A stretch of DNA of 64,000 nt from Arcobacteraceae bacterium (GTDB lineage: Bacteria > Campylobacterota > Campylobacteria > Campylobacterales > Arcobacteraceae). Both the position numbers and the translations under genes were made by a program. The number at the start of each line of letters is the position of its first letter. The stretch's first letter is position 1. Location: the NCBI GenBank assembly GCA_023229945.1, contig JALNYH010000002.1:102421-166420 (forward strand), read 5' to 3'. A model generated the notes under the pieces. It saw nothing but the letters and a program-made list of their open reading frames with translations. It made no database searches and had not been told where the DNA came from. Positions 51,124 to 58,944 of the stretch are shown here, piece after piece.

Positions 51124-52077
51124 ATGTACTTGACTAAAATAAAACAACTAAAAAATGAACTCTCACATACAATTATAGGGCAAGAACAAATGATAGATGC
51201 TCTTTTGATAGGGCTTTTTTGTAATGGTCATATAATACTCGAAAGTGTGCCAGGACTTGCTAAGACTACTACTATCAAAACTTTGGCAAAAGCACTTGAA
51301 CTCTCTTTTTCTAGGATTCAATTTACCCCTGATTTACTACCATCAGATATTATAGGTGCTCAGATTTACAACCCAAAAACACACGAATTTGGTATGAAAA
51401 AAGGACCAATATTTACAAATTTGCTTCTAGCTGATGAGATAAACAGAGCTCCTGCCAAAGTCCAATCAGCTCTTTTGGAAGTGATGCAAGAAAAACAAGT
51501 CACCATAGGCGGTGAATCAATCAAACTAGACGAGCCTTTTTTGGTTTTGGCTACTCAAAATCCTATTGATCAGATGGGTTCTTACGAGCTTCCACAAGCT
51601 CAACTTGATAGATTTATGCTAAAAGTTACCGTAGGATACAATTCAAAAGAAGAAGAGCTAAAAATTGCTCAACAAAACTCTCACCAACACACAATCCAAA
51701 CCAATAAAATATTGGATGCAACTGATATAAAACAAATAGTTGAAGAAGTGAGCAAGGTATATATTGATGATGTAGTACAAAAATATATGATAGAGCTTAT
51801 TTTTGCATCAAGAAATCCACTTGAATATTCTGGACTTGAAGAAATAGCTGAATTTATCGAATTTGGGGCAAGTCCTAGAGCTAGTATTGACCTTTTCAAA
51901 GCTTCAAAGGCTTATGCGTATCTCAAAGGGGATAACTATGTAAATCCTGACCATATAGCATCTATTATCAAAAGTGTCTTAAGGCATAGAATTGTATTAA
52001 ATTTTTCGGCAATGTCTCAAAATATTACAACAGATATGGTGATAGATAAAATTATACAAAAAGTTCCGATACCTTGA
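51124..52077 (+). CDS. MoxR-family AAA+ ATPase
   Basis: MoxR ATPases help assemble or activate VWA-domain protein partners. The 317-residue protein has Walker A SVPGLAKTTTI (about 42-52), FTPDLLPSDIIGAQIY (about 76-91), Walker B LLADEINRAPAKVQSALLEVMQE (about 103-125) and FLVLATQNPIDQMGSYELPQAQLDRF (about 140-165), which identify the MoxR subgroup. The C-terminal lid follows. Its stop overlaps the next gene's TTG start by four bases, in the usual moxR-DUF58-VWA operon layout. Confidence 0.93.
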   Translation: MYLTKIKQLKNELSHTIIGQEQMIDALLIGLFCNGHIILESVPGLAKTTTIKTLAKALELSFSRIQFTPDLLPSDIIGAQIYNPKTHEFGMKKGPIFTNLLLADEINRAPAKVQSALLEVMQEKQVTIGGESIKLDEPFLVLATQNPIDQMGSYELPQAQLDRFMLKVTVGYNSKEEELKIAQQNSHQHTIQTNKILDATDIKQIVEEVSKVYIDDVVQKYMIELIFASRNPLEYSGLEEIAEFIEFGASPRASIDLFKASKAYAYLKGDNYVNPDHIASIIKSVLRHRIVLNFSAMSQNITTDMVIDKIIQKVPIP

Positions 52078-52907
52078 ATTCACCAAGCTTAAAAAGTATT
52101 TTGATAAAAGCCAAAAAACTAAGTCATAGTAGCTCTTTTGGGATTCATAACTCTTCACATATTGGTGATGGGATAGAATTTAGTGAAATAAGAGAATACG
52201 AAATGGGTGATGATGTCAAATATATAGACTCACTCCAATCAGCCAAGCATCAAAAACCAATGATAAAACTTTTTCAAAGAACAACAGAGCTAGATATAAT
52301 CATAGTTGGGTTTATAAGTGGGAGTTTGTATTTTGGTACAGATGAGTTCAAAAATGAAAAACTCGCCCTTTTGGCTTCTACTTTTGGGTTTTTGGCATAT
52401 AATAATGGTGATAGTTTTAGTAGTTTTTTGGGTAGCGATAAGCTTGAGCTTTGTACAAAAAGAAGCAAACACTTTTTTACTATTTCTCAGATGTCAAAAG
52501 GCTTTTTGGAAACTCCTTGCTTAGAAAAAGAAATTGACTACAAATCTATCATTACCAAACTCAACAGCATAACCAAACCAAACTCTATTATTATACTAAT
52601 TGGTGATTTTTTGGATATTGGGGATATTGATTTATCACCTCTCAAACAAAAAGATACAAGAGTGTGTATCATAAGAGATAGATTTGAAGAAAATCCAGAT
52701 ATTAGTGGCAATATAAATTTGATAGACAATACAAAACCAATATATTTGTATTCCAATATAAGCCCAACTCAAACGCAAAATTATAAAGACGCAATAAAAG
52801 AAAATGATTATAAATTTTTCTTGCATCTAAACAAACTAGGCATCAAATACGCAAAATTTTATACAAATGAAAACGACAATAAACCTCTTTGTGAGCTTTT
52901 GAAATGA
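52074..52907 (+). CDS. DUF58-domain protein
   Basis: The 277-residue protein is the conserved DUF58 partner of MoxR. It begins at TTG within the moxR stop. GDGIEFSEIREYEMGDDVKYIDSLQSAK (about 27-54) is the core family signature (EFxxxRxYxxGDDxRxIDWxxSAR) in a slightly diverged form. A VWA-like fold follows with TELDIIIVGFISGSLYFG (about 68-85); this lacks the DxSxS metal site. Later segments (IILIGDFLDIGDIDLSP) fit the fold. It overlaps both neighbours. Function is not defined; such genes are cotranscribed with VWA and MoxR genes. Confidence 0.85.
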   Translation: MNSPSLKSILIKAKKLSHSSSFGIHNSSHIGDGIEFSEIREYEMGDDVKYIDSLQSAKHQKPMIKLFQRTTELDIIIVGFISGSLYFGTDEFKNEKLALLASTFGFLAYNNGDSFSSFLGSDKLELCTKRSKHFFTISQMSKGFLETPCLEKEIDYKSIITKLNSITKPNSIIILIGDFLDIGDIDLSPLKQKDTRVCIIRDRFEENPDISGNINLIDNTKPIYLYSNISPTQTQNYKDAIKENDYKFFLHLNKLGIKYAKFYTNENDNKPLCELLK

Positions 52908-53215
52908 TTTATTACCTTATTTCATTTATAATTTTGATGGTTGCTAGTATTTTGCTTGTAAGACTTTTTAGTCCAACATATTCAAAAAGAGCTTCTATTA
53001 TAAAAGAGCTTAAAAAACTAGATTTCAATGATGGCAAAAATAGTGCTTATAAATTTACCTCACTTGCAAGAGAACTAGAGCTAAGCGATAGAGAACAAAG
53101 GCTTTTTGAAGATATTTTTGATATGTTAAAAGAGTACAAATACAAGCCTAGTAGCTCAAAAATAGACCGTGCAACAAAAACTAAAATAGAAATTTTTATA
53201 CAAAGTGTTGAATGA
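52904..53215 (+). CDS. Small membrane protein, DUF4381-like position in the MoxR operon
   Basis: The 103-residue protein has one N-terminal transmembrane helix (about 3-23, LISFIILMVASILLVRLF), then a cytoplasmic helical part with LARELELSDREQRLFEDIFDM and a basic end. In related moxR operons a DUF4381 gene with the same topology lies between DUF58 and VWA genes; similarity here is in layout, not in a motif I can name. The start overlaps the DUF58 stop by four bases and its own stop overlaps the next start, so the genes are translationally coupled. Confidence 0.7.
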   Translation: MIYYLISFIILMVASILLVRLFSPTYSKRASIIKELKKLDFNDGKNSAYKFTSLARELELSDREQRLFEDIFDMLKEYKYKPSSSKIDRATKTKIEIFIQSVE

Positions 53216-53484
53216 TGGATTTTTTGTACTTTATAATAGTTTTATCTATATTTGCTCTTTGTGAAAGATTTTGCAAACCCATCACACACGGGTTTTTATT
53301 TTCTTATATTACAAGATTTCAAGTAGAAAACTCATCCCAAAATCAAATTATTGTACTATTAAAAACTCTTTTTATAGTATTGATAGCGACTTCATTTGCT
53401 ATTGATTCAAACCATTTATTTATACCTTTATTTTTTGCTATCATATCACTTATACTAATCATATTCTTACAAAATAAAAAATAA
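53212..53484 (+). CDS. Small membrane protein in the MoxR operon, possible VWA-gene remnant
   Basis: The 90-residue protein has three hydrophobic segments (about 2-16, 45-62 and 66-86), with a basic, aromatic loop between the first two (KPITHGFLFSYITRFQVEN). The pattern helix, basic loop with F and R, then helix resembles the first part of a BatA/VWA protein but no VWA domain follows. It may be a small protein in its own right or a shortened remnant. Its start lies within the previous stop (ATGATGGAT; ATG at 53212 or 53215). It is followed nine bases later by the truncated VWA-type gene. Confidence 0.55.
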   Translation: MMDFLYFIIVLSIFALCERFCKPITHGFLFSYITRFQVENSSQNQIIVLLKTLFIVLIATSFAIDSNHLFIPLFFAIISLILIIFLQNKK

Positions 53485-53493
53485 GGTACTTCA

Positions 53494-53823
53494 ATGAGTC
53501 TATATTTTATCTATCCAAATGTATTTGCATTTATCTTAGTACCACTTATACTCTTGGCTTTTTTGATAATCACAAACAAAAATGGCTTTGAAACACACTT
53601 TACCAAAAAAGCACTAAACAAACTAAGTACAACAAACGGCAAATCGTTGAGAACAAGAAACATCTATCTTTTCATATCTTTGATTTTTTTCATTGTGGCA
53701 CTAAGTCAGCCTATATTTTCGAAAGGTAATTTTATATTGCAGTTGTATATGATATTTATGGGAATTGGTACTGTTTTTTGTATGATGGGGTTTTATTCTA
53801 TGCCTAAGATTAGGGGGGAATAA
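53494..53823 (+). pseudogene. BatA/VWA-type membrane protein apparently lacking its VWA domain
   Basis: The first 75 residues, with helices at about 8-25 and 55-74 and the loop FETHFTKKALNKLSTTNGKS, match the N-terminus of epsilonproteobacterial VWA proteins encoded after moxR-DUF58. In those, RTRNIYLFISLIFFIVALSQPIF is followed by the MIDAS motif DxSxS and a domain of about 200 residues. Here, after FSKGN, the sequence jumps to a hydrophobic segment FILQLYMIFMGIGTVFCMMGF and SMPKIRGE, which looks like the C-terminal helix of the same proteins. An in-frame internal deletion of the VWA domain is the simplest reading. The open frame (109 residues) is intact and could still be made. Confidence 0.6.
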
Positions 53824-53841
53824 GCTAACTTATTCTTTTGT

Positions 53842-54612
53842 CTATCGTATTCTACGATATTTCATTTTCAGTATTTTTCTTTTTTTACTTAAAGAGTTAT
53901 TCCTAAACTGTTTAGATATATGATTTTTTTCTTTAGAAATTAAATGAAACTCATCAAAAGTCAAACTAAGCTCTTGCATATCTTTATTAATCCAACCAAT
54001 CAAATCAACAATATTTTGATGGATTTCCTCTAAATTAATCTGATTAAAAACTGGCTCGTAATGAAAAATTCTATTCCTAAATTTTCTAATTTGGTCAATT
54101 TTGCGTGCAACTATTGTTTTATCTCTATCCACAGAGTTTATTATTTGATAATTAGGAAATACATCTGAAAATATCTTTCTCCACATATTGGTATATTTTT
54201 GGTCATTAGAAAGTAATAATTCAGTCCAAAAACCAAAATTAAGCTCAGAAATTATTTTGCCGTCGTTAAGACTAGTTATATTTCTTAATGAATATTTGAC
54301 ACCACAAAGCATTTTCCAACATTCTCTTGAATGTTTTTCTCTTCGTGGGTAATACCTATTTCTTGAATCACTTTCACTAATATAAAAAAAATCATTACCT
54401 ATATAGTGCTTTTTAAAACTATCATAAATTGCATTTCTCAATGAAACTTCTAAATTCTGCAATAAAAAATAAAAATTCTCAGATATTTTAGCATTCAGTA
54501 CATAGTTAATTATAACAGATTTATTTGATATTCCTGAACCATGATTTCTATATGTGGATAATCTATTTTGTGATACACTTTTTTGAATATTGTCATAAAA
54601 ACTATTTTTCAT
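53842..54612 (-). CDS. Abi-like (Abi_2/AbiD-F type) protein with HEPN motif
   Basis: The 256-residue protein resembles the Abi_2 family of abortive phage-infection proteins. The N-terminal part has STYRNHGSGISN and NYVLNAKISENFYFLLQNLEVSLRNAIYD (about 38-66), a family hallmark. The C-terminal region has IRKFRNRIFHYEPVFN (about 186-201), giving R-x4-H (RNRIFH) expected for HEPN RNases. It is soluble. By analogy it could cleave RNA upon phage infection. It is convergent with the truncated VWA gene and isolated by a long AT-rich spacer from tRNA-Arg, a typical place for acquired defence genes. Confidence 0.78.
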   Translation of the reverse strand: MKNSFYDNIQKSVSQNRLSTYRNHGSGISNKSVIINYVLNAKISENFYFLLQNLEVSLRNAIYDSFKKHYIGNDFFYISESDSRNRYYPRREKHSRECWKMLCGVKYSLRNITSLNDGKIISELNFGFWTELLLSNDQKYTNMWRKIFSDVFPNYQIINSVDRDKTIVARKIDQIRKFRNRIFHYEPVFNQINLEEIHQNIVDLIGWINKDMQELSLTFDEFHLISKEKNHISKQFRNNSLSKKRKILKMKYRRIR

Positions 54613-54914
54613 TTTTCTTCTTTAATTATATATAATATCTTTTTTTTAAGTTTATAATGCTATAATTACTTCAATAAGCCCCATGTTTCACCCGAAGATA
54701 CAAGTAGGGATTGCCTCTCAACGATGCTGGCTGGGGTATTGTTTTTAAATTATACACAATTTTACTTAAAATAACTCTATTTATTATCACAATTTAAAAA
54801 TGACAATATCCAAAAACTTACTTAACAATCCAACTTTATGTTTGAATTGGCATTAACTATTACTTAAAAGAGCTTATTTTGTGGTGGTTTATAGATTGAC
54901 TTGGAGTTTAAAAG
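54613..54914. other. Non-coding spacer between Abi-like gene and tRNA-Arg
   Basis: About 302 bases, AT-rich, with no reading frame of note. It contains AAGCCCCATGTTTCACCCGAAG at about 54678-54700 and GATGCTGGCTGGGG at about 54723-54736, possibly decayed relatives of the third repeat family. No copy of the tRNA 3' end, integrase remnant or clear terminator is visible. It must include the promoter of the Abi-like gene. Confidence 0.45.
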
Positions 54915-54991
54915 TGGTGCGCCCAGAAGGAATCGAACCCTCAGCCTTCTGATCCGAAGTCAGACGCTCTATCCAGTTGAGCTATGGACGC
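54915..54991 (-). tRNA. tRNA-Arg (anticodon TCG)
   Basis: The minus strand gives a 77-base cloverleaf starting GCGTCCATAGCTCAACTGG. The acceptor GCGTCCA pairs with GGGCGC (one G-T). The D-arm is AGCTCAACTGGATAGAGC. The anticodon stem TCTGA/TCAGA encloses the loop CTTCGGA with anticodon TCG. The T-arm has GGTTCGATTCC. The CCA end is encoded (54915-54917). It decodes CGA and possibly other CGN codons. It lies 30 bases upstream of the folE stop, on the same strand as folE. Confidence 0.97.
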
Positions 54992-55021
54992 ATATATGAA
55001 GTAAAAAGGGATTGTACCTTT

Positions 55022-55606
55022 TTACTTGTTAAAAGATGATGAAATGATACTCATAAACTCATCTTTTGTTTTTTTGTTTTCTTTGAATAGTCCACGAAGT
55101 GCTGATGTGACTGTGGTTGAGTTGATTTTTTGGACTCCTCTCATCTCCATACACATATGCCTTGCATCAAGGACTACTGCTACACCTTTTGGGTTGATTG
55201 CACGGCTTATGGCATCTGCTATTTGCTCTGTCATTTGCTCTTGGATTTGAAGTCGTCTTGCAAATACATTTACTACTCTTGGGATTTTGCTAAGTCCTAC
55301 TACTTTGCCATCTGGGATATAAGCAATATGAGCTTTTCCAATGATAGGCAAAATATGATGCTCACACATAGAATAAAACTCTATATCTTTGACCACTACC
55401 ATCTCATCATTTGTAGTGCTAAACATAGCGGAGTTTAGTATCTCTTGTGGGTCTTGCGCATATCCTTCACACATAAATTCATATGCTTTTCTCACCCTTG
55501 AAGGTGTCTTGATAAGCCCCTCACGACTTACATCTTCTCCAACATATTCTAATATATATTTGATAGCATCTTCAAACTTTTGTTGTTCGTCTAATGTTTT
55601 ATTCAA
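55022..55606 (-). CDS. folE: GTP cyclohydrolase I, type IA
   Basis: FolE makes dihydroneopterin triphosphate from GTP, the first step of folate synthesis. The 194-residue protein uses a TTG start (55604-55606) with AAGGATTAA upstream. It has the zinc ligands in EFYSMCEHHILPIIGKAHIA (Cys and His near 78-81) and a later Cys in VVLDARHMCMEMRGV. SKIPRVVNVFARRLQIQEQ (about 104-122) is the family motif. Type IA rather than IB is indicated by these residues. The gene follows gspF across a spacer with heptamer words. Confidence 0.95.
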   Translation of the reverse strand: MNKTLDEQQKFEDAIKYILEYVGEDVSREGLIKTPSRVRKAYEFMCEGYAQDPQEILNSAMFSTTNDEMVVVKDIEFYSMCEHHILPIIGKAHIAYIPDGKVVGLSKIPRVVNVFARRLQIQEQMTEQIADAISRAINPKGVAVVLDARHMCMEMRGVQKINSTTVTSALRGLFKENKKTKDEFMSIISSSFNK

Positions 55607-55624
55607 AATTAATCCTTATTTTAA

Positions 55625-55717
55625 AGTAGCTAAGCGACTGAGAAACTGAGTAACTGAGATAAATACATAAAAACCAAATTCCAAAAACTTTTTAGATTTT
55701 AGATATTAGATTTTACC
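55625..55717. repeat. Heptamer-type words (ACTGAGTA and TTTTAGA), unpaired
   Basis: Near 55630-55660 the word ACTGAGAA/ACTGAGTA/ACTGAGAT repeats with a period of 8. At 55690-55717 TTTTAGA, TTTTAGA, TATTAGA, TTTTACC repeat with a period of 7, and the gspF stop (minus strand TAA, 55713-55715) lies in the last one. The two halves are not complementary to each other, so this is an atypical or half-decayed element. Confidence 0.6.
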
Positions 55718-56885
55718 TAATTACATTTCCCATTTCCCAAATAGGCAACATCAAAGCAAGTACAAGCCATAATATATTGATTGCAATAAATAGCAAAAAC
55801 AATGGCTCGATAATAGAAGAAAATGTTTTGATTTCATCTTCTAATCTTGCATAATAAATTGTTTGTATCTCTTTGATAACTTGTGGCAAAGTATTACTTA
55901 TTTCACCACTATAAATCAGTCTATTTGTAATATCATCAAAAAGCTCTGATTTCTCAAAAGCGACATTTATCATACCACCACTTTGAATATGTGCTTCAAT
56001 AACTTTTAATTGCTCTAATACATAAGTATTTGTAGCAATTAATTGTCCATTTTGAAGAGATTGTGCAAAGCTGTACTTTGAATCCAAGAAACTATCCATC
56101 GTGAGAAAAAATCGATGGATTTGCCAAAGTGATATTATCTTACTAATAAGTGGTATGTTATAAAAAAGTATTTTATCTATTTTTTGTTTAAAATCCAAAG
56201 ATGTTTTTAGCTTATAGTTGATTATTAAAGCAAAAATAACAAATATCCCTACCAAAGCCATCCCATAATCACCAAAAAACCCTTTTGTGTATAAAAGTAA
56301 TTTTGTCAAAAAAGGTAAATCAGTGTTGAATTGTCCATACAAAATCTCAAATTGAGGAACAACAAAATTAAAAATCAAAACCATAGCCAAAATCAAGAAA
56401 ATCATCACAACAACTGGATACCTAATAGCTTCGATAACTCTCTTTTTACTTTGGTTTGATATCTCTAAGATTAAAACAAGATTTTGAAGTGCTTTTTTCA
56501 TATCTCCACTCAAATACCCTATACGAAAAAAAAGTATTGGCAAAATACCTATGTTTTTTTGGTGTTTTTGCAACGCTATATCTATATTTTGTCCGTTGTT
56601 GATACTTTGTTTCATATCAGTTAAAATCTCTTTATGATAGCTGTTTTTGGTATTTGTCAAAAGTAAATGTATAGTTTGAGCTAAAGTGAGACTAGAACTA
56701 ACAATTATAGACAACTCTTTGAATAAACTATCACAGTTGTTTTTGCCAATACTAGGCAAGCTAAAATCAGATATTTCTTTGATACTTAGTATTTCATATG
56801 AGAAATCAATATTTTCCTTGGATGAAGCATTTATTGTATCACTTTTTATTTTGCCATCTTTTATGTAGGTGATTTTATATTTCAT
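55713..56885 (-). CDS. Type II secretion / type IV pilus inner-membrane protein, GspF/PilC (CtsF-like)
   Basis: This is the platform protein of a pilus-like machine. The 390-residue protein has two GspF repeats (about 50-170 and 250-375), each with a helical bundle and a membrane helix, plus helices at about 155-175, 205-225 and 365-385. Family features include LFFRIGYLSGDMKKALQNL (about 119-137) and YSGEISNTLPQVIKEI (about 325-340), both containing the conserved E/D-G-L pattern in diverged form. In Campylobacter jejuni the CtsE/CtsF pair is needed for DNA uptake. It follows gspE by 11 bases. Confidence 0.88.
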   Translation of the reverse strand: MKYKITYIKDGKIKSDTINASSKENIDFSYEILSIKEISDFSLPSIGKNNCDSLFKELSIIVSSSLTLAQTIHLLLTNTKNSYHKEILTDMKQSINNGQNIDIALQKHQKNIGILPILFFRIGYLSGDMKKALQNLVLILEISNQSKKRVIEAIRYPVVVMIFLILAMVLIFNFVVPQFEILYGQFNTDLPFLTKLLLYTKGFFGDYGMALVGIFVIFALIINYKLKTSLDFKQKIDKILFYNIPLISKIISLWQIHRFFLTMDSFLDSKYSFAQSLQNGQLIATNTYVLEQLKVIEAHIQSGGMINVAFEKSELFDDITNRLIYSGEISNTLPQVIKEIQTIYYARLEDEIKTFSSIIEPLFLLFIAINILWLVLALMLPIWEMGNVIR

Positions 56886-56896
56886 ATTAAATGCTT

Positions 56897-58261
56897 CTAA
56901 CTTTTGATTGCCAAGAATAGCTCTTCTTGTGTGGTAAGATTTTGTGATACTTTATCCATTCCATCTTCACTAATACTAATAAATCCATTTTTTAAAGCTG
57001 ATTGTTTCATATCAAAAGTAGATGCTTTTTGTGATATGAGGTGAGATAATTCATCATTTATATCAAGGACTTCACTTATAATTGTTCTTGATTTATATCC
57101 TGTTTGATTGCACTCTTTGCACCCTCTTATCTCACTATCTTTGCAATTTGTACATAATATCCGCACTAATCTTTGAGCAATAATACATTTCAAAACTGAT
57201 GCTATCAAAAAACTCTCACTTTCTAAATCAATCAATCTATGAATTGTACTTATTGCATCATTTGTATGTACAGTTGCTAATACAAGATGTCCAGTCATAG
57301 CTGCTGCTATTGCGCTTCTAAGTGATTGAGCATCTCTTATCTCACCTATTAGCAAAATATCTGGGTCTTGTCTTAGAATGTTCTTCAATATCTCGCCATA
57401 TGTAAGCTCTAGCTCATAATTAACAGATATCTGGGTGATATTGTCTATTTTATACTCTACTGGGTCTTCTATGGTGATAATCTTTTTATTTGTGTTTTTT
57501 AGCTCTTTTATCATAGAATAAAGTGTGGTTGTTTTTCCGCTTCCAGTAGGTCCAGTGACCAAAATCATCCCTTGGGTAAGTGTCATTTTATCTTTTATGA
57601 TAGATAATGAGCTATCACTAAAACCAACCCTATCAAGATAAAACTTATCAAAATTCTTTTCCAACAACCTAATCACGATAGACTCACCGCTGATGGTAGG
57701 CATCGTAGATATTCTAAAATCATAGTTTTCAAACTCTTTTAAAGAAAATCTTCCATTTTGTGGAAGTCGTCGTTTGGTAATATCCAAATTTGCATAAAGT
57801 TTCATAATTGTGCTAATCATTGGATATATATTGATACTAAATCTAAAAAATTGTACAAGCACTCCATCGACTCTAAATCTAAAAATCAAAGCATCAGATA
57901 ATGTCTCTATATGAATATCACTAGCACTGCTAATAACTGCAAAATTCAATATCTTATCAACAAAGATTTTGATAATATTTTCTGATGTTTGTATTAGAAT
58001 ATCTTTTGAAAGCTCAAAAAGTTTTTGTTTTATGGATAAATTATCTAGCTCAAACAAAATATCATTTTTGGTAGATAAAAATGGCTTTATTGGTTTTTTG
58101 AAAAACTTTCTTATCTTTTCATTATAGCCCAAATCCGTAACTGCTACGATAATATAAAGCTCATTTTGTTCTAATGGCAATATACAAAACTCTCTCAATT
58201 CATCTATATCGTACATTTTTGATATATCATAATTTATATCATATTCTTTTAATGTTTTCAA
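56897..58261 (-). CDS. Type II secretion / type IV pilus assembly ATPase, GspE/PilB (CtsE-like)
   Basis: The 454-residue hexameric ATPase drives pilus extension or DNA-uptake pseudopilus assembly. The N-terminal domain (about 1-90) is short. The catalytic core has SSASDIHIETLSDALIFRFR (about 115-134), Walker A TGPTGSGKTTTLYSMI (about 238-253), the Asp box ITIEDPVEY (about 263-271), Walker B ILRQDPDILLIGEIRD (about 287-302) and the His box TGHLVLATVHTNDAI (about 313-327). A tetracysteine zinc site CTNCKDSEIRGCKEC (about 369-383) is present. It overlaps the upstream gspM-like gene by four bases. Confidence 0.93.
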   Translation of the reverse strand: MKTLKEYDINYDISKMYDIDELREFCILPLEQNELYIIVAVTDLGYNEKIRKFFKKPIKPFLSTKNDILFELDNLSIKQKLFELSKDILIQTSENIIKIFVDKILNFAVISSASDIHIETLSDALIFRFRVDGVLVQFFRFSINIYPMISTIMKLYANLDITKRRLPQNGRFSLKEFENYDFRISTMPTISGESIVIRLLEKNFDKFYLDRVGFSDSSLSIIKDKMTLTQGMILVTGPTGSGKTTTLYSMIKELKNTNKKIITIEDPVEYKIDNITQISVNYELELTYGEILKNILRQDPDILLIGEIRDAQSLRSAIAAAMTGHLVLATVHTNDAISTIHRLIDLESESFLIASVLKCIIAQRLVRILCTNCKDSEIRGCKECNQTGYKSRTIISEVLDINDELSHLISQKASTFDMKQSALKNGFISISEDGMDKVSQNLTTQEELFLAIKS

Positions 58262-58944
58262 AATTTTACCTTTATAATCTCATCATTAAAACTAAATACT
58301 GCCCCAGAAGATTCTATCTTGATAAGTTTGTAACCTTTGTATATATTGCCAACCTTAACAAACTCTTTATCTATCAATACGCTATCTTCTAATATTGCTT
58401 TGATTTGAAAATGTGGATTTTGCTTAGTGGCTATATTTTTTTCTTTGAAAGGGGAGCTTATCTTGTCTAGTTCTCTCAAAAGCTCTTTGTAATTGAAATT
58501 TTGTTGATTTTGAAATGGCAATAAAGTGATTTGAAGAGATATACTTCTAAGATTTTCTCCCAAATTCATACTCAAACTTTCTATTGTATAGTCCTTATCT
58601 ACTTCATAAAGAAAATTCATCATCCCCTTGAATCCACCCAAAGAGCTGATTTGGACTTTGCCATCAATTATATCAAATGAGTGAATATTGAAACTATATC
58701 TTCTAGCTTTTGTATCTATTTTCTTGATGATTTCAAGATTTTGATTTGTTAGTTCTTTTGAGTTAATTTGTGGTTGGGAGTGTGATGGAGTGATGATATC
58801 AGAATTGTCTTGTATTTGGGTTTGTGGTGCTAAAGTCAAATACAAATAAAGCAAATATCCAAATAAAAAAACAGGAAGCAAATAAAGCTCTACTTTTTGA
58901 TATGTTTTTAAAGAGTTATAATACTCCGCCACCTTGTATTGCAA
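58258..58944 (-). CDS. GspM/PilO-like membrane protein of the pilus operon
   Basis: The 228-residue protein has a short cytoplasmic N-terminus (MQYKVAEYYNSLKTYQKVEL), one membrane helix at about 22-40, a low-complexity linker, and a periplasmic alpha/beta domain (about 80-225). The periplasmic part has an order of strands and helices like GspM or PilO (IKKIDTKARRYSFNIHSFDI, LSSLGGFKGMMNFLYEVDKDYTIESLSM). There is no enzyme motif. Its position between a gspL-like gene and gspE supports this identity. It overlaps both. In C. jejuni the membrane protein at this position is called CtsX, but direct orthology cannot be claimed here. Confidence 0.65.
   Translation of the reverse strand: MQYKVAEYYNSLKTYQKVELYLLPVFLFGYLLYLYLTLAPQTQIQDNSDIITPSHSQPQINSKELTNQNLEIIKKIDTKARRYSFNIHSFDIIDGKVQISSLGGFKGMMNFLYEVDKDYTIESLSMNLGENLRSISLQITLLPFQNQQNFNYKELLRELDKISSPFKEKNIATKQNPHFQIKAILEDSVLIDKEFVKVGNIYKGYKLIKIESSGAVFSFNDEIIKVKF

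Noticed and set aside
54915..54991. tRNA-Arg as an integration site of an island carrying the Abi-like gene
   Set aside because: No duplicated tRNA 3' end near 53824-53842 or elsewhere in the interval and no integrase gene. The idea stays open only as a comparison with relatives.
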